In this document: one piece after another, positions 16,993-26,064 of the stretch
Layout: the number at the start of each line of letters is the position of its first letter
How positions within the stretch are numbered: the first letter of the stretch is position 1
Assembly: GCF_014650755.1 (NCBI RefSeq)
Contig: NZ_BMVO01000002.1
Location: 372,001 to 436,000, forward strand
Origin: Streptomyces chryseus
GTDB lineage: Bacteria > Actinomycetota > Actinomycetes > Streptomycetales > Streptomycetaceae
Direction: 5' to 3'
DNA length: 64,000 bases
Translations under genes and position numbers: made by a program
The notes under the pieces: model-generated
Told to the model about the DNA's origin: nothing
What the model saw: only the letters and a program-made list of their open reading frames with translations
Database searches by the model: none

Positions 16993-17642
16993 GCGCCGTG
17001 TCCTGGCTGAACAGCGAGGCGTTCACCGCCTTCGACCAGCACATCCTGTGGTCCGACATGATCGGCAACACCATCGGCCTGATCGCCCTCGCGCTCGGCT
17101 GGCGGCGCTCCATATGGACCTGGCCCGCCCAGTTCCTGTCCGGCGTCATCCTCGTCGCCGCCTACTCCTCCGCGAACCTCAGCGGCGGCGTCGGCAAGCA
17201 GCTGCTGGTCATCGGCGTCGCCCTGTGGGGCTGGCGGCAGTGGCAGCTCGGCAAGCAGCAGGCCCAGGACGGCTCGATCGCCGTCCGCTTCGCCACCGGG
17301 CGCGAGCGCGCACTGCTGGCGGCCGGAGCGGTCGTCGGCACGCTGGCCGTCGGGGGCCTGTTCACCCTGTACCCGTCGCTGTCCTGGAGCCCCTGGGCCG
17401 ACGCGTACATCTTCGTCGGCACGCTCGTCGCGATGGTCGCCCAGGCGCGCGGCCTGGTCGAGTTCTGGTTCGCCTGGCTGCTGGTCGACCTGGTGGGCGT
17501 ACCGCTCGCCTTCAGCAGCGGCCTCGCCTTCTCCGGTCTCGTGTACGTCGTCTACTTCGCCCTCGTCCTGTGGGGCGCCTACGACTGGTGGCAGCGTTCG
17601 CGCACCAGCGTGAAGCCCGCCATCGAAGGAGCAGCAGCATGA
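16989..17642 (+). CDS. ribM: PnuC-family riboflavin transporter RibM
   Basis: A 217-residue membrane protein with about 6-7 hydrophobic segments and PnuC-family features: [26 protein letters not shown] near the N-terminus, WRQW after the third helix and [11 protein letters not shown]...[14 protein letters not shown] at the end. PnuC proteins carry vitamins; members inside actinobacterial rib operons (RibM) carry riboflavin and its analogue roseoflavin by facilitated diffusion. Its place between ribE and ribBA, with 4-base overlaps at both ends, supports that job over nicotinamide riboside uptake. Confidence 0.9.
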   Translation: MSAVSWLNSEAFTAFDQHILWSDMIGNTIGLIALALGWRRSIWTWPAQFLSGVILVAAYSSANLSGGVGKQLLVIGVALWGWRQWQLGKQQAQDGSIAVRFATGRERALLAAGAVVGTLAVGGLFTLYPSLSWSPWADAYIFVGTLVAMVAQARGLVEFWFAWLLVDLVGVPLAFSSGLAFSGLVYVVYFALVLWGAYDWWQRSRTSVKPAIEGAAA

Positions 17643-18931
17643 GTGGTGCCCTGCCCACCTGGTACAGCACCGACAACGCCGAGGACCTGGCCCTCGACCC
17701 CGTCGAGCAGGCCATCCGCGACATCGCGGCCGGCCGCCCCGTGGTCGTCGTCGACGACGAGAACCGGGAGAACGAGGGCGACCTCGTCATCGCCGCCGAG
17801 ATGGCGACGCCCGAGATCGTCGCCTTCATGATGAGCGAGTGCCGCGGCCTGATCTGCGCGCCCATGGAGGGCGACGAGCTGGAGCGGCTCGAACTCCCGC
17901 AGATGGTCGAGAACAACACCGAGTCGATGAGCACCGCCTTCACCGTCTCCGTGGACGCCTCCGCCGCGCACGGCGTCACCACCGGCATCTCGGCCGCCGA
18001 CCGCGCCGCGACCCTGCGGCTCCTGGCGAGCGGCCGCTCCACCGCGGGCGACTTCGTCCGCCCCGGCCACGTCTTCCCGCTGCGCGCCAAGCCCGGCGGC
18101 GTACTCGTCCGCAACGGCCACACCGAGGCCGCGGTCGACCTCGCCCGGCTCGCCGGCCTGCGCCCGGCCGGCGCGATCGTCGAGATCGCCGGCGAGGACG
18201 GCGTGATGCTGCGGCTGCCCGAGCTGATCCCGTTCGCCCGCAAGCACGGCCTGACGATCATCTCCATCGAGGACCTGATCGCGTACCGCCGCACCTCCGA
18301 CCCCAAGGTCCGCCGCGAGGCCACCGTCCAGCTCCCCACGACCTTCGGGGACTTCACCGCGTACGGCTACCGCTCGACCGTCGACGGCGTCGAGCACGTC
18401 GCGCTCGTCCACGGCGAGATCGGTGACGGCGAGGACGTCCTCGCGCGGGTCCACTCCGAGTGCCTGACCGGCGACATCTTCCACTCCCAGCGCTGCGACT
18501 GCGGCCCCCAGCTGGAAACATCCATGCAGCGCATCACCGAGGAGGGCCGGGGCGTCGTCGTCTACCTGCGCGGCCACGAGGGGCGCGGCATCGGGCTGCT
18601 GTCCAAGCTGCGCGCGTACGAACTCCAGGAGCTCGGCCGCGACACCCTCGACGCCAACCTGGAACTCGGCCTGCCCGCCGACGCCCGCGACTACGCGGCC
18701 GGCGCGCAGATCCTCGAAGACCTCGGCGTGCACAGCCTCAGGCTGATGACGAACAACCCCGAGAAGACCGACGCGCTCGTACGGCACGGCCTGACCGTCC
18801 TCGAACGCGAGCCGATGCCCGTCAAGGCGGGCGAGCACAACCTCCGCTACCTGCGCACCAAGCGGGACCGGATGGGGCACGACCTTCCGTGGCTGGACGG
18901 CGCCTCCGCCTCCACCTGCGGCAACCAGTAA
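17639..18931 (+). CDS. ribBA: DHBP synthase / GTP cyclohydrolase II fusion
   Basis: A 430-residue two-domain protein. The N-terminal half is 3,4-dihydroxy-2-butanone-4-phosphate synthase ([39 protein letters not shown]). The C-terminal half is GTP cyclohydrolase II, with the zinc cysteines in [17 protein letters not shown] and [10 protein letters not shown]. It supplies both precursors of riboflavin, from ribulose-5-phosphate and GTP. The ATG at 17639 overlaps the ribM stop (ATGA). Confidence 0.95.
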   Translation: MSGALPTWYSTDNAEDLALDPVEQAIRDIAAGRPVVVVDDENRENEGDLVIAAEMATPEIVAFMMSECRGLICAPMEGDELERLELPQMVENNTESMSTAFTVSVDASAAHGVTTGISAADRAATLRLLASGRSTAGDFVRPGHVFPLRAKPGGVLVRNGHTEAAVDLARLAGLRPAGAIVEIAGEDGVMLRLPELIPFARKHGLTIISIEDLIAYRRTSDPKVRREATVQLPTTFGDFTAYGYRSTVDGVEHVALVHGEIGDGEDVLARVHSECLTGDIFHSQRCDCGPQLETSMQRITEEGRGVVVYLRGHEGRGIGLLSKLRAYELQELGRDTLDANLELGLPADARDYAAGAQILEDLGVHSLRLMTNNPEKTDALVRHGLTVLEREPMPVKAGEHNLRYLRTKRDRMGHDLPWLDGASASTCGNQ

Positions 18932-18961
18932 ACCCGTACACAACCTCGAAGGAGACCACGC

Positions 18962-19447
18962 GTGAGCGGCAAGGGCGCACCCGAACTGAGTGTGAAGAAC
19001 TGCGGCGACCTCCGGGTGGCGGTGATCGCGGCCCAGTGGCACGAGAAGGTCATGGACGGCCTCGTCGACGGCGCGCTGCGCGCCCTGCACGAGCTGGGCA
19101 TCGACGAGCCGACCGTGCTGCGGGTCCCCGGCAGCTTCGAGCTGCCGGTCGTCGCCAAGGTCCTCGCGGGCCGGGGTTACGACGCGATCGTCGCACTCGG
19201 CGTCGTCATCCGCGGCGGAACGCCCCACTTCGAGTACGTGTGCCAGGGCGTCGCCAACGGCCTCACGCAGGTCTCCGTCGACACCGGTGTTCCCATCGGC
19301 TTCGGCGTCCTGACCTGCGACACCGAGGAGCAGGCGCTCGACCGGGCCGGCATCGAGGGCTCCCACGAGGACAAGGGCCACGAGGCCGTCACCGCCGCCG
19401 TCGCCACCGCCGCCACGCTGCGCACGGTCGCCGAACCCTGGCGCTGA
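18962..19447 (+). CDS. ribH: Lumazine synthase (DMRL synthase)
   Basis: A 161-residue protein of normal family length. Motifs: [66 protein letters not shown] with the catalytic His, and [20 protein letters not shown]. It condenses the pyrimidine with dihydroxybutanone phosphate, just before RibE, and the family assembles into large capsid-like shells. Last gene of the rib operon. GTG start with AAGGAGA upstream. Confidence 0.95.
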   Translation: MSGKGAPELSVKNCGDLRVAVIAAQWHEKVMDGLVDGALRALHELGIDEPTVLRVPGSFELPVVAKVLAGRGYDAIVALGVVIRGGTPHFEYVCQGVANGLTQVSVDTGVPIGFGVLTCDTEEQALDRAGIEGSHEDKGHEAVTAAVATAATLRTVAEPWR

Positions 19448-19482
19448 GTGGCACCGGGCCACCCCGTACTCTTAGGACCATC

Positions 19483-19764
19483 ATGGCCAACAAACCCGCC
19501 AAGAGCTTCGAAGAGCTCTTCACCGAGCTCCAGCACAAGGCCGCCACCGGCGACCCCTCCACCTCCCGCACCGCCGAGCTGGTGGGCAAGGGGGTGCATG
19601 CCATCGGCAAGAAGGTCGTCGAAGAGGCCGCCGAGGTCTGGATGGCCGCCGAGTACGAGGGCAAGGAAGCCGCCGCCGAGGAGATCTCGCAGCTGCTGTA
19701 CCACGTCCAGGTGATGATGGTCGCCCGCGGGATCTCGCTCGACGACGTCTACGCCCACCTCTGA
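19483..19764 (+). CDS. hisE: Phosphoribosyl-ATP pyrophosphatase
   Basis: A 93-residue stand-alone His[15 protein letters not shown] and the helical [16 protein letters not shown] / [18 protein letters not shown] metal-binding segments. It is the second step of histidine synthesis and directly precedes hisG, the first. It begins 35 bp after ribH, so it may share rib transcripts. ATG at 19483 with AGGACC upstream. Confidence 0.95.
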   Translation: MANKPAKSFEELFTELQHKAATGDPSTSRTAELVGKGVHAIGKKVVEEAAEVWMAAEYEGKEAAAEEISQLLYHVQVMMVARGISLDDVYAHL

Positions 19765-19827
19765 GCCGCACCGCTCTCCGCACGCCCGCACCACCACGAC
19801 TCCCACCGCACAGAAGGACCTGACCTC

Positions 19828-20685
19828 ATGCTGCGCATCGCCATCCCCAACAAGGGCTCCCTCTCCGGACCTGCGTCGGAGATGCTCCATGAGGCCGGGT
19901 ACCAGCAGCGCAAGGAGTCGAAGGAGCTGCGCCTCGTCGACCCGGAGAACGAGGTCGAGTTCTTCTACCTGCGGCCCCGCGACATCGCGATCTACGTGAG
20001 CTCCGGCCGTCTCGACATCGGCATCACCGGGCGCGACCTGCTGCTGGACTCCGGGGCCAACGCCGAGGAGATCCTCCAGCTCGGCTTCGCCCGCTCGACC
20101 TTCCGTTATGCCACGAAGCCCGGCACCGCGACCGGTGTCAAGGACTTCGGCGGCATGACGGTCGCCACCTCGTACGAGGGCATCGTCGCCAAGCACCTGG
20201 CCGACGAGGGCATCGACGCGTCGGTCGTCCACCTGGACGGAGCGGTCGAGACGGCCATCGAGCTGGGCGTCGCCCAGATCATCGCCGATGTCGTCGAGAC
20301 CGGCACGAGCCTGCGCAACGCGGGCCTCGAAGTGATCGGCGAGCCGATCATGAAGTCCGAGGCGGTCGTGATCCGCCGCACCGGCGTCTCCGCCGAGGAG
20401 GCCGTCGACCCGAAGGTGGCCCAGTTCCTGCGCCGCCTGCAGGGCGTCCTGGTCGCCCGCAGCTACGTGATGATGGACTACGACTGCCGCGCCGAACACC
20501 TCGAAGCAGCCGTGGCCCTCACCCCGGGCCTGGAGTCGCCGACCATCTCACCGCTGCACAACGAGGGCTGGGTCGCGGTCCGCTCCATGGTCCCGGCCAA
20601 GGAGTCCCAGCGCGTCATGGACGACCTGTACGAGCTCGGCGCCCGCGCCATCCTCACCACGGCCATCCACGCCTGCCGCCTCTGA
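19828..20685 (+). CDS. hisG: ATP phosphoribosyltransferase, long form
   Basis: A 285-residue long-form HisG that carries its own regulatory domain and needs no HisZ. Catalytic part: MLRIAIPNKGSLSGPASEML, DIAIYVSSGRLDIGITGRDLL and the PRPP loop EIGVAQIIADVVETGTSL-type segment. The C-terminal ACT-like domain (about 205-285) includes MMDYDCRAEHLEAA and ARAILTTAIHACRL, where histidine feedback acts. Forms a pair with hisE. Confidence 0.95.
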   Translation: MLRIAIPNKGSLSGPASEMLHEAGYQQRKESKELRLVDPENEVEFFYLRPRDIAIYVSSGRLDIGITGRDLLLDSGANAEEILQLGFARSTFRYATKPGTATGVKDFGGMTVATSYEGIVAKHLADEGIDASVVHLDGAVETAIELGVAQIIADVVETGTSLRNAGLEVIGEPIMKSEAVVIRRTGVSAEEAVDPKVAQFLRRLQGVLVARSYVMMDYDCRAEHLEAAVALTPGLESPTISPLHNEGWVAVRSMVPAKESQRVMDDLYELGARAILTTAIHACRL

Positions 20686-20727
20686 CCGCCCCGCAGCCGC
20701 CCCCACCCTCGAAGGAACGCGAGCGCC

Positions 20728-21180
20728 GTGTCACAGCCCGAACTCCCCGCCCTGCCGGTCACCTTCCGGCCGACCCGCACCCGGGCCGTCCTCCTGACCG
20801 TCGGGGCGGCGATGTTCGCCGTCATCACCGCCATCGCGCTGATGCTGAAGACGCTGAGCGGTGGGGAGCGGGTGGCGTTCGTCTTCACCGCGCTGCTCCT
20901 GTCCGGCGTACTCGTCCTGCTCAGCCGCCCGAAGGTCGTCGCCGACGAGGGCGGCGTCACCGTGGTCAACCTGACGACCAAGCGCCGCCTGGAGTGGGCC
21001 GAGATCGTACGGGTCAACCTGCGCCCCGGCGACGCCTGGGTCTTCCTCGACCTCAGCGACGGCACCAGCCTGCCGGCCCTCGGCATCCAGCCCGGCGTCG
21101 CCAAGCAGCAGGCCGTCCGCGACGCCCGCGCCCTGCGCGACCTGGCGGAATCCCGGGGCACCGGAACACACGGCGGCTGA
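20728..21180 (+). CDS. PH-like domain membrane protein
   Basis: A 150-residue protein with two N-terminal membrane helices (about 20-65, including VLLTVGAAMFAVITAIALML) and a small cytoplasmic beta-domain (about 68-130: VVADEGGVTVVNLTTKRRLEWAEIVRV) of the bacterial PH type. Such proteins are common after hisG in streptomycetes and have no assigned function. GTG start, AAGGAA upstream, 42 bp after hisG. Confidence 0.8.
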   Translation: MSQPELPALPVTFRPTRTRAVLLTVGAAMFAVITAIALMLKTLSGGERVAFVFTALLLSGVLVLLSRPKVVADEGGVTVVNLTTKRRLEWAEIVRVNLRPGDAWVFLDLSDGTSLPALGIQPGVAKQQAVRDARALRDLAESRGTGTHGG

Positions 21181-21367
21181 GCCCCTGCCCCGGGGCGGCC
21201 CGGTCCCGTTTACTCTGGTGCGGGCGGCGCCGCGTGGCGCCCCGCTCCGCAGCACAGGGCGCGCACCACCGGCCCGCGGAGCACCTGCGACCCGAGGAGT
21301 GACTCCCTCCAGCAATGGACGGATCGTCCGCCAGTACGTGCGCCGCCCCTTCTTCCGAGGCGGCGGC

Positions 21368-22699
21368 ATGACCATCCCCCTCCTGCTGCTCGCCGCGGCA
21401 TTCCTCCTGATCCTCGCCAACGGGTTCTTCGTGGCCGCCGAGTTCGGCCTCGTGACCGTCGAGAAGCAGGACGCCGAGCGCGCCGCCGCCGAAGGCGACC
21501 GGCGCGCCCTCACCGTCGTCGCGGCCCTGCGCGAGCTGTCGTTCCAGCTCTCGGGCACCCAGCTCGGCATCACCATCACCTCGCTGGTGGTCGGCATGCT
21601 CGCCCAGCCCGCGCTCGCCCACCTGCTGTCCGGCCCCTTCACCGCCGCCGGCATACCGCGTGGAGCCGTCCCCGGCGTCTCCGTCGTGGTCGGCATGCTG
21701 CTGGCCTCGGCCGTCCAGATGGTGATCGGCGAGCTGGTACCGAAGAACTGGGCCGTGTCCCGGCCGTTGCAGGTCGCGCGGTTCGTCGCCGGACCGCAGC
21801 ACCTCTTCTCCACCGTCTTCCGCCCCGTGATCTCCCTGCTGAACGCGGTGGCCAACCGGCTCGTACGGATGCTGGGCGTCGAGCCCACCGACGAGCTGGC
21901 CTCCGCCCGCACCCCCGGCGAACTCGTCTCCCTCGCCCGCCACTCGGCGCGGGCCGGCGCCCTCGAACAGGACACCGCCGACCTGTTCGTACGGACCCTC
22001 TCCCTCGGCGGCCTCACCGCGCAGCACGTGCTGACGCCGCGCGTGAAGGTCAGCGCCCTGCAGTCCTCGGCGACCGCGGCGGACGTCCTCAACCTCACCC
22101 GCGCCACCGGCCTCTCGCGCTTCCCCGTGTACCGGGAGCGCATCGACGAGATCGTCGGCATGGTCCATCTCAAGGACGCCCTCGCCGTGCCGGTGCACGA
22201 GCGGCTGCGGACCCCCGTGGCCCGGGCCGCCGTACCTCCGCTGCTGGTCCCGGAGACCCTTCCCGTACAGCAGCTCCTCGTCAGGCTGCGCGGCGAGCAG
22301 CCGATCGCCGTCGTCGTCGACGAGTACGGCGGCACGGCCGGTGTCGTCACCCTGGAGGACATCGTCGAGGAACTCGTCGGAGAGGTCAGGGACGAGCACG
22401 ACGACGAGGGCGCCGAACCGCCGGAACTGGCCCCGGCCCCCGCCGAGGACGGCCGGCCGGCCTGGGAGGCGGACGGCAGCTGCCGGGTCATGACCCTGCG
22501 GCGCATAGGTCTCGACGTACCCGAGGGGCCGTACGAGACCGTGGCCGGCCTGGTCGCGGACCTGCTCGGGCGCATCCCCGCCCCCGGTGACCGGGCCGAA
22601 CTGCCCGGCTGGCGGCTCTCCGTGCGACAGGTGGACCGCTACCGCGCGGGACGGGTGCGGTTCGTCCGTACCGCGAAGGTTCCGGAGGCCGTGCGATGA
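21368..22699 (+). CDS. CNNM/CBS membrane protein with CorC_HlyC domain
   Basis: A 443-residue protein. The DUF21/CNNM membrane domain is about 1-190 (FLLILANGFFVAAEFGLVTVEKQDAE; GTQLGITITSLVVGMLAQPAL; VIGELVPKNWAV). A CBS pair follows (about 205-330: LTPRVKVSALQSSATAADVLNL, VDEYGGTAGVVTLEDIVEELVGEVRDEHD) and then a CorC_HlyC domain to the end. Often labelled hemolysin, but the family is linked to magnesium/cobalt export. Overlaps the next, similar gene by 4 bases; the two may work as a heteromer. ATG at 21368 with GAGGCGG upstream. Confidence 0.85.
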   Translation: MTIPLLLLAAAFLLILANGFFVAAEFGLVTVEKQDAERAAAEGDRRALTVVAALRELSFQLSGTQLGITITSLVVGMLAQPALAHLLSGPFTAAGIPRGAVPGVSVVVGMLLASAVQMVIGELVPKNWAVSRPLQVARFVAGPQHLFSTVFRPVISLLNAVANRLVRMLGVEPTDELASARTPGELVSLARHSARAGALEQDTADLFVRTLSLGGLTAQHVLTPRVKVSALQSSATAADVLNLTRATGLSRFPVYRERIDEIVGMVHLKDALAVPVHERLRTPVARAAVPPLLVPETLPVQQLLVRLRGEQPIAVVVDEYGGTAGVVTLEDIVEELVGEVRDEHDDEGAEPPELAPAPAEDGRPAWEADGSCRVMTLRRIGLDVPEGPYETVAGLVADLLGRIPAPGDRAELPGWRLSVRQVDRYRAGRVRFVRTAKVPEAVR

Positions 22700-23787
22700 G
22701 CGTGGTCCACCTGCTGTTCGCCGGACTGCTGGTGCTCGCGAACGGATTCTTCGTCGGCGCCGAGTTCGCGCTGGTCTCCGTACGCCGCAGCCAGATCGAA
22801 CCGCTGGCGGCCGACGGCTCGGCCCGTGCCCGGCAGGTCATGCACGGTCTGGAGAACCTGCCGCAGATGATGGCGGCGGCCCAGTTCGGGATCACCGTCT
22901 GCTCGCTGACCCTCGGCGCGGTCGCCGAGCCGACCGTGGCGCACCTGCTGGAGCCGGTCTTCCACGCCGTGCACCTGCCGCAGGGGCTGATCCACCCCCT
23001 CGGGTACGTGATCGCGCTCGCCGTGGTCGTCTTCCTGCACCTGGTCATCGGCGAGATGGTCCCGAAGAACCTCGCCATGGCCGCGCCCGAGAAGACCGCG
23101 CTGTGGCTGAGCCCCGGGCTCGTCGGCTTCGCCCGGCTGTGCCGCCCGGTGACGGCCGGACTCGGCGCCTGCGCGCGGGTGGTGCTGCGGCTGTTCGGGG
23201 TCGAGGCCCGGGACGAGGTCGAGGCGGTGTTCACCAGTGAGCAGCTCAACCGCCTCGTCGAGGACTCGGGCCAGGCGGGGCTCCTGGAGCCCGGCGAGCA
23301 GGAGCGCCTGGAGGACGCCCTGGAGCTCGGCAGCCTGCCGGTCACCGACGTGCTGCTCGACCGGGCGTCGCTGGTCACCGTCCAGCCCTCGGTCACCCCG
23401 CGCGAGATCGAGGAGCTGACGGTACGGACCGGCTACTCGCGCTTCCCGGTGTGCGTCGGCGGCGGGGCCTTCATGGGATACGTCCACGTCAAGGACGTAC
23501 TCGACCTGGAGGAGCGGGAGCGGGCGGTGCCGCAGCAGGTCTGGCGGCCGATGGCGACGCTCGGAGCCGAACTGCCGCTCGACGACGCCCTGTCGGTGAT
23601 GCGCCGCGCCGCGACGCACCTGGCGCAGGTGGCCGACGGGGCGGGGCGGGTGCTCGGGCTCGTCGCGCTGGAGGACGTGCTGGAGATGCTGGTGGGGGAG
23701 GTACGCGATCCCGCCCACCGGGTCGCGGCGCCCCGGCCGTCCCCGGACCCGGCGGCCGCAGACGAGACGGCGGCGCTGGTCGGGTGA
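22696..23787 (+). CDS. CNNM/CBS membrane protein, short form
   Basis: A 363-residue paralogue of the preceding gene. It shares the CNNM domain (LLVLANGFFVGAEFALVSVRRSQ; VIGEMVPKNLAM) and CBS pair (VTDVLLDRASLVTVQPS; ALEDVLEMLVGEVRDP) but stops after the second CBS domain, without CorC_HlyC. The ATG overlaps the upstream stop. A long/short pair in one operon is usual in actinobacteria. Confidence 0.85.
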   Translation: MSVVHLLFAGLLVLANGFFVGAEFALVSVRRSQIEPLAADGSARARQVMHGLENLPQMMAAAQFGITVCSLTLGAVAEPTVAHLLEPVFHAVHLPQGLIHPLGYVIALAVVVFLHLVIGEMVPKNLAMAAPEKTALWLSPGLVGFARLCRPVTAGLGACARVVLRLFGVEARDEVEAVFTSEQLNRLVEDSGQAGLLEPGEQERLEDALELGSLPVTDVLLDRASLVTVQPSVTPREIEELTVRTGYSRFPVCVGGGAFMGYVHVKDVLDLEERERAVPQQVWRPMATLGAELPLDDALSVMRRAATHLAQVADGAGRVLGLVALEDVLEMLVGEVRDPAHRVAAPRPSPDPAAADETAALVG

Positions 23788-23809
23788 CCCGCGGAGCCGT
23801 CCGCGCCGT

Positions 23810-25714
23810 TCAGAGTGCGGGCGGCTCCTGCCGCCCCCGGTTCGCCGGGCCGCGCCCCGACAGGACCTCGCCGTACGCCTGCATCAGGTCGGGGAGGCGC
23901 AGCGTCGCCAGGTCGTCGCGGGTGGGCGTCGCGGCGTAACCGGAGAGCCTGAGGTCGCGGTACGCGCAGCTCTTCTCGTACAGCGTGCGCAGGAAACGGC
24001 CGTTGCCCAGCTCGTCGATCCAGCCCTGGTCGACGACGTGCCCGCTGATGCTGCGCAGCTCCTCCAGTGCCTCCTCGTCCCAGGCGTCCCCGTTCTCCGC
24101 CGCCAGCACCTCGCCGATGGCCGTGAGCTCCAGCGGACGGTAGCTGGGGAAGTCCACCCGGGTCGTGAAGCGGGAGGAGAGGCCGGGGTTGACGGCGAGC
24201 AGTCGGTCCATGCCCTCCGGATAGCCGGCCAGGATCACGACGAGGTGGTCCCGGTTGTCCTCGGCGCGCTTGAGGAGCACCTGGAGGGCCTCGTCGCCGT
24301 ACGCGTCCCCCTTGCTGTAACCGGAGTTGGAGAGGGAGTACGCCTCGTCGACGAACAGGACGCCGCCGATCGCCGAGTCGATGAGCTCGTTGGCCTTGAC
24401 GGCGGTCTGGCCGAGGAACTCACCGACCAGATCGGCCCGCTGCGCCTCCACCAAGTGGTCCCCGCCGAGCAGCCCGAGCGCGTAGAACACCCGGCCGAGA
24501 ATGCGGGCGACGGTGGTCTTGCCGGTGCCGGAGGGGCCCGAGAAGACGAAGTGGCGCTTGGGGGGCTGGACGGGCAGGCCCTGCCCCGCTCGAAGCCTGG
24601 CCATGTTCAGCTGCGCCGACAACGCCTTGACCTGGCGTTTCACCGGTTCGAGGCCGACCATGCGCTCCAGCTCCGCGAGCGCCTCGGCGAGCAGCGCGGG
24701 ATCGGAGGGCCCTGCCGGAAAGGACCGTGCCGCTCCGGGCCGCGGCGGCACCCGATCCTTCTCCCGTACGCCGCCGTCCCCGGCCGGCCCGCCGCCGAAC
24801 GGCGGCTTCCCCCCGCCGCCGAGCAGCAGGTCCCGGCCCTCCGGGAGCTCCGGGCCCGCCAGGGTCTCGGTGTCGCCGGCGGCGTCCGCCGCGTCCTGGC
24901 CGATCCCCGCCAGCGACACGGCGGCGAAGCCCGCGGAGTCCTCGTAACCGTCCCCCTCGGCGATCGCGGCGAGCCGCGCCGAGGTGTCCATGAAGGCGGG
25001 GTCCACCCGGTGCACGGCCCGGTACAGCGGCAGCGCCGCCGCGCTGCGCCCGGTGCCCTCGTGCGCGCGGGCCAGCCAGTAGCGCAGCTCCTTGCGCTGC
25101 GGCTGCTCGCTGCGGCAGCGCATCAGGGCCGCCGACAGCATCGGCTCGGCCTGCCCGTACATCTCCAGCCGCACCCGTGCCATGCCGCCGAACAGCCCGG
25201 TCTCGATGCCGAGCAGCGGGTCGTCGACGAGCGGATCGGTGTGCCGTACCAGCTGCTCCCAGTCCTTGACCAGGTACGCGCGGCAGGCGTGCAGGAACCG
25301 CACCTGCGGATCGGCGTCCACCGGCGGCAGCCCGGCCAGTGCCCGGTCGAGCTCGGGCACATGGCGCCCGTCGAGCCAGTGGGAGGCGTGCGCGAGGAGC
25401 AGGTCGCGCGGCTTCTCCAGGACGGGCTGCACCCACCACCCGAGCCAGTACCAGGAGTTGAGCGTCCGGCGGTGCCGGGCGCGCTGCTCGCCGAAGCGCT
25501 CGCGGTGGCGGTACATGCGCAGCAGCGCGGTGGTGGTGTCGACGCGCAGTGCGTGGAGGCCGAGCCAGCCGTCGGCCATGCCGGGGTCCATCCGTACGGC
25601 GGCCCGGAACTCCTCCTCGGCCTGTGGATACGCGCCCATCGTGTACGCGTCGACACCGCGCAGCCAGGCGAGGTCGGCCGGGGCGTTCACGCCCTGCGTG
25701 CCGGAATCCGTCAC
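23810..25714 (-). CDS. EccA-like AAA+ ATPase (CbxX/CfqX type) with TPR region
   Basis: A 634-residue protein. The N-terminal half (about 10-250) is helical and TPR-like (AYPQAEEEFRAAVRMDPGMADGWLGL; SAAALPLYRAVHRVDPAF). A Gly/Pro linker spans about 295-335. The AAA+ domain has Walker A GPSGTGKT (393-400), Walker B LFVDEAYS (453-460) and sensor residues in NPGLSSRFTTRVDF. This is the layout of EccA of type VII secretion, yet no esx or ecc genes are nearby. I chose the GTG at 25714 because GGGGG precedes it. Its own promoter is probably TTAGTC-18-TACGAT at 25819-25848. Confidence 0.8.
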   Translation of the reverse strand: MTDSGTQGVNAPADLAWLRGVDAYTMGAYPQAEEEFRAAVRMDPGMADGWLGLHALRVDTTTALLRMYRHRERFGEQRARHRRTLNSWYWLGWWVQPVLEKPRDLLLAHASHWLDGRHVPELDRALAGLPPVDADPQVRFLHACRAYLVKDWEQLVRHTDPLVDDPLLGIETGLFGGMARVRLEMYGQAEPMLSAALMRCRSEQPQRKELRYWLARAHEGTGRSAAALPLYRAVHRVDPAFMDTSARLAAIAEGDGYEDSAGFAAVSLAGIGQDAADAAGDTETLAGPELPEGRDLLLGGGGKPPFGGGPAGDGGVREKDRVPPRPGAARSFPAGPSDPALLAEALAELERMVGLEPVKRQVKALSAQLNMARLRAGQGLPVQPPKRHFVFSGPSGTGKTTVARILGRVFYALGLLGGDHLVEAQRADLVGEFLGQTAVKANELIDSAIGGVLFVDEAYSLSNSGYSKGDAYGDEALQVLLKRAEDNRDHLVVILAGYPEGMDRLLAVNPGLSSRFTTRVDFPSYRPLELTAIGEVLAAENGDAWDEEALEELRSISGHVVDQGWIDELGNGRFLRTLYEKSCAYRDLRLSGYAATPTRDDLATLRLPDLMQAYGEVLSGRGPANRGRQEPPAL

Positions 25715-25818
25715 ATCCCCCACGAACCGTGCCCCCCGTGATGTGCCGCTGGGCCTGCGCCCGGCGGCAGGTCTCAGAACCGCCGTGTCGCGGACGGGAA
25801 TTGACCGCACCGAAGGGC

Positions 25819-25848
25819 ATCGTACCCGGGCGGATGGTCCCGGACTAA
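25819..25848 (-). promoter_or_regulatory. Probable promoter of the EccA-like gene
   Basis: On the minus strand, TTAGTC (25843-25848), 18 bases, TACGAT (25819-25824). It gives a leader of about 100 bases. It lies downstream of the hairpin element at 25927-26000, so that element need not be part of the gene's leader. Confidence 0.4.
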
Positions 25849-25926
25849 GGGTGGCGCAGGCCCAAGAGAGACGGTGACCGAGGGTGAGCGAACCGCGTCA
25901 CCAGGGGCCCCTGAGGGGGGCTGAGG

Positions 25927-26000
25927 GCAGAACGAAGCCCCCGATCACGGGGGAACAACCGGGGGCTTCGCGTCTGCGGCGGCTTCGAAAAGCCGCACAT
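25927..26000 (-). ncRNA. Candidate small RNA or attenuator, about 75 nt
   Basis: On the minus strand a promoter at 26005-26034 would start a transcript near 25998-26001. It would begin with a hairpin of 7 bp and loop UUCG (25979-25996), then end in a perfect 11-bp stem (25933-25943 with 25960-25970). An alternative 6-bp hairpin (25938-25943 with 25948-25953) excludes that long stem. No open reading frame of note lies inside. The 11-bp stem could also act as a terminator for either strand. It is either a free-standing RNA or a leader that can be switched off. Confidence 0.45.
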
Positions 26001-26004
26001 TGAG

Positions 26005-26034
26005 AACGTAAGACCTGTACGCCCCCCGGGTCAA
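26005..26034 (-). promoter_or_regulatory. Promoter for the candidate small RNA
   Basis: TTGACC (26029-26034), 18 bases, TACGTT (26005-26010), read on the minus strand. Both hexamers match the vegetative HrdB consensus well, better than most promoters in this window. Confidence 0.5.
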
Positions 26035-26064
26035 GCGGAGTTGAGGCACTCAGGGGGGAGGTTT

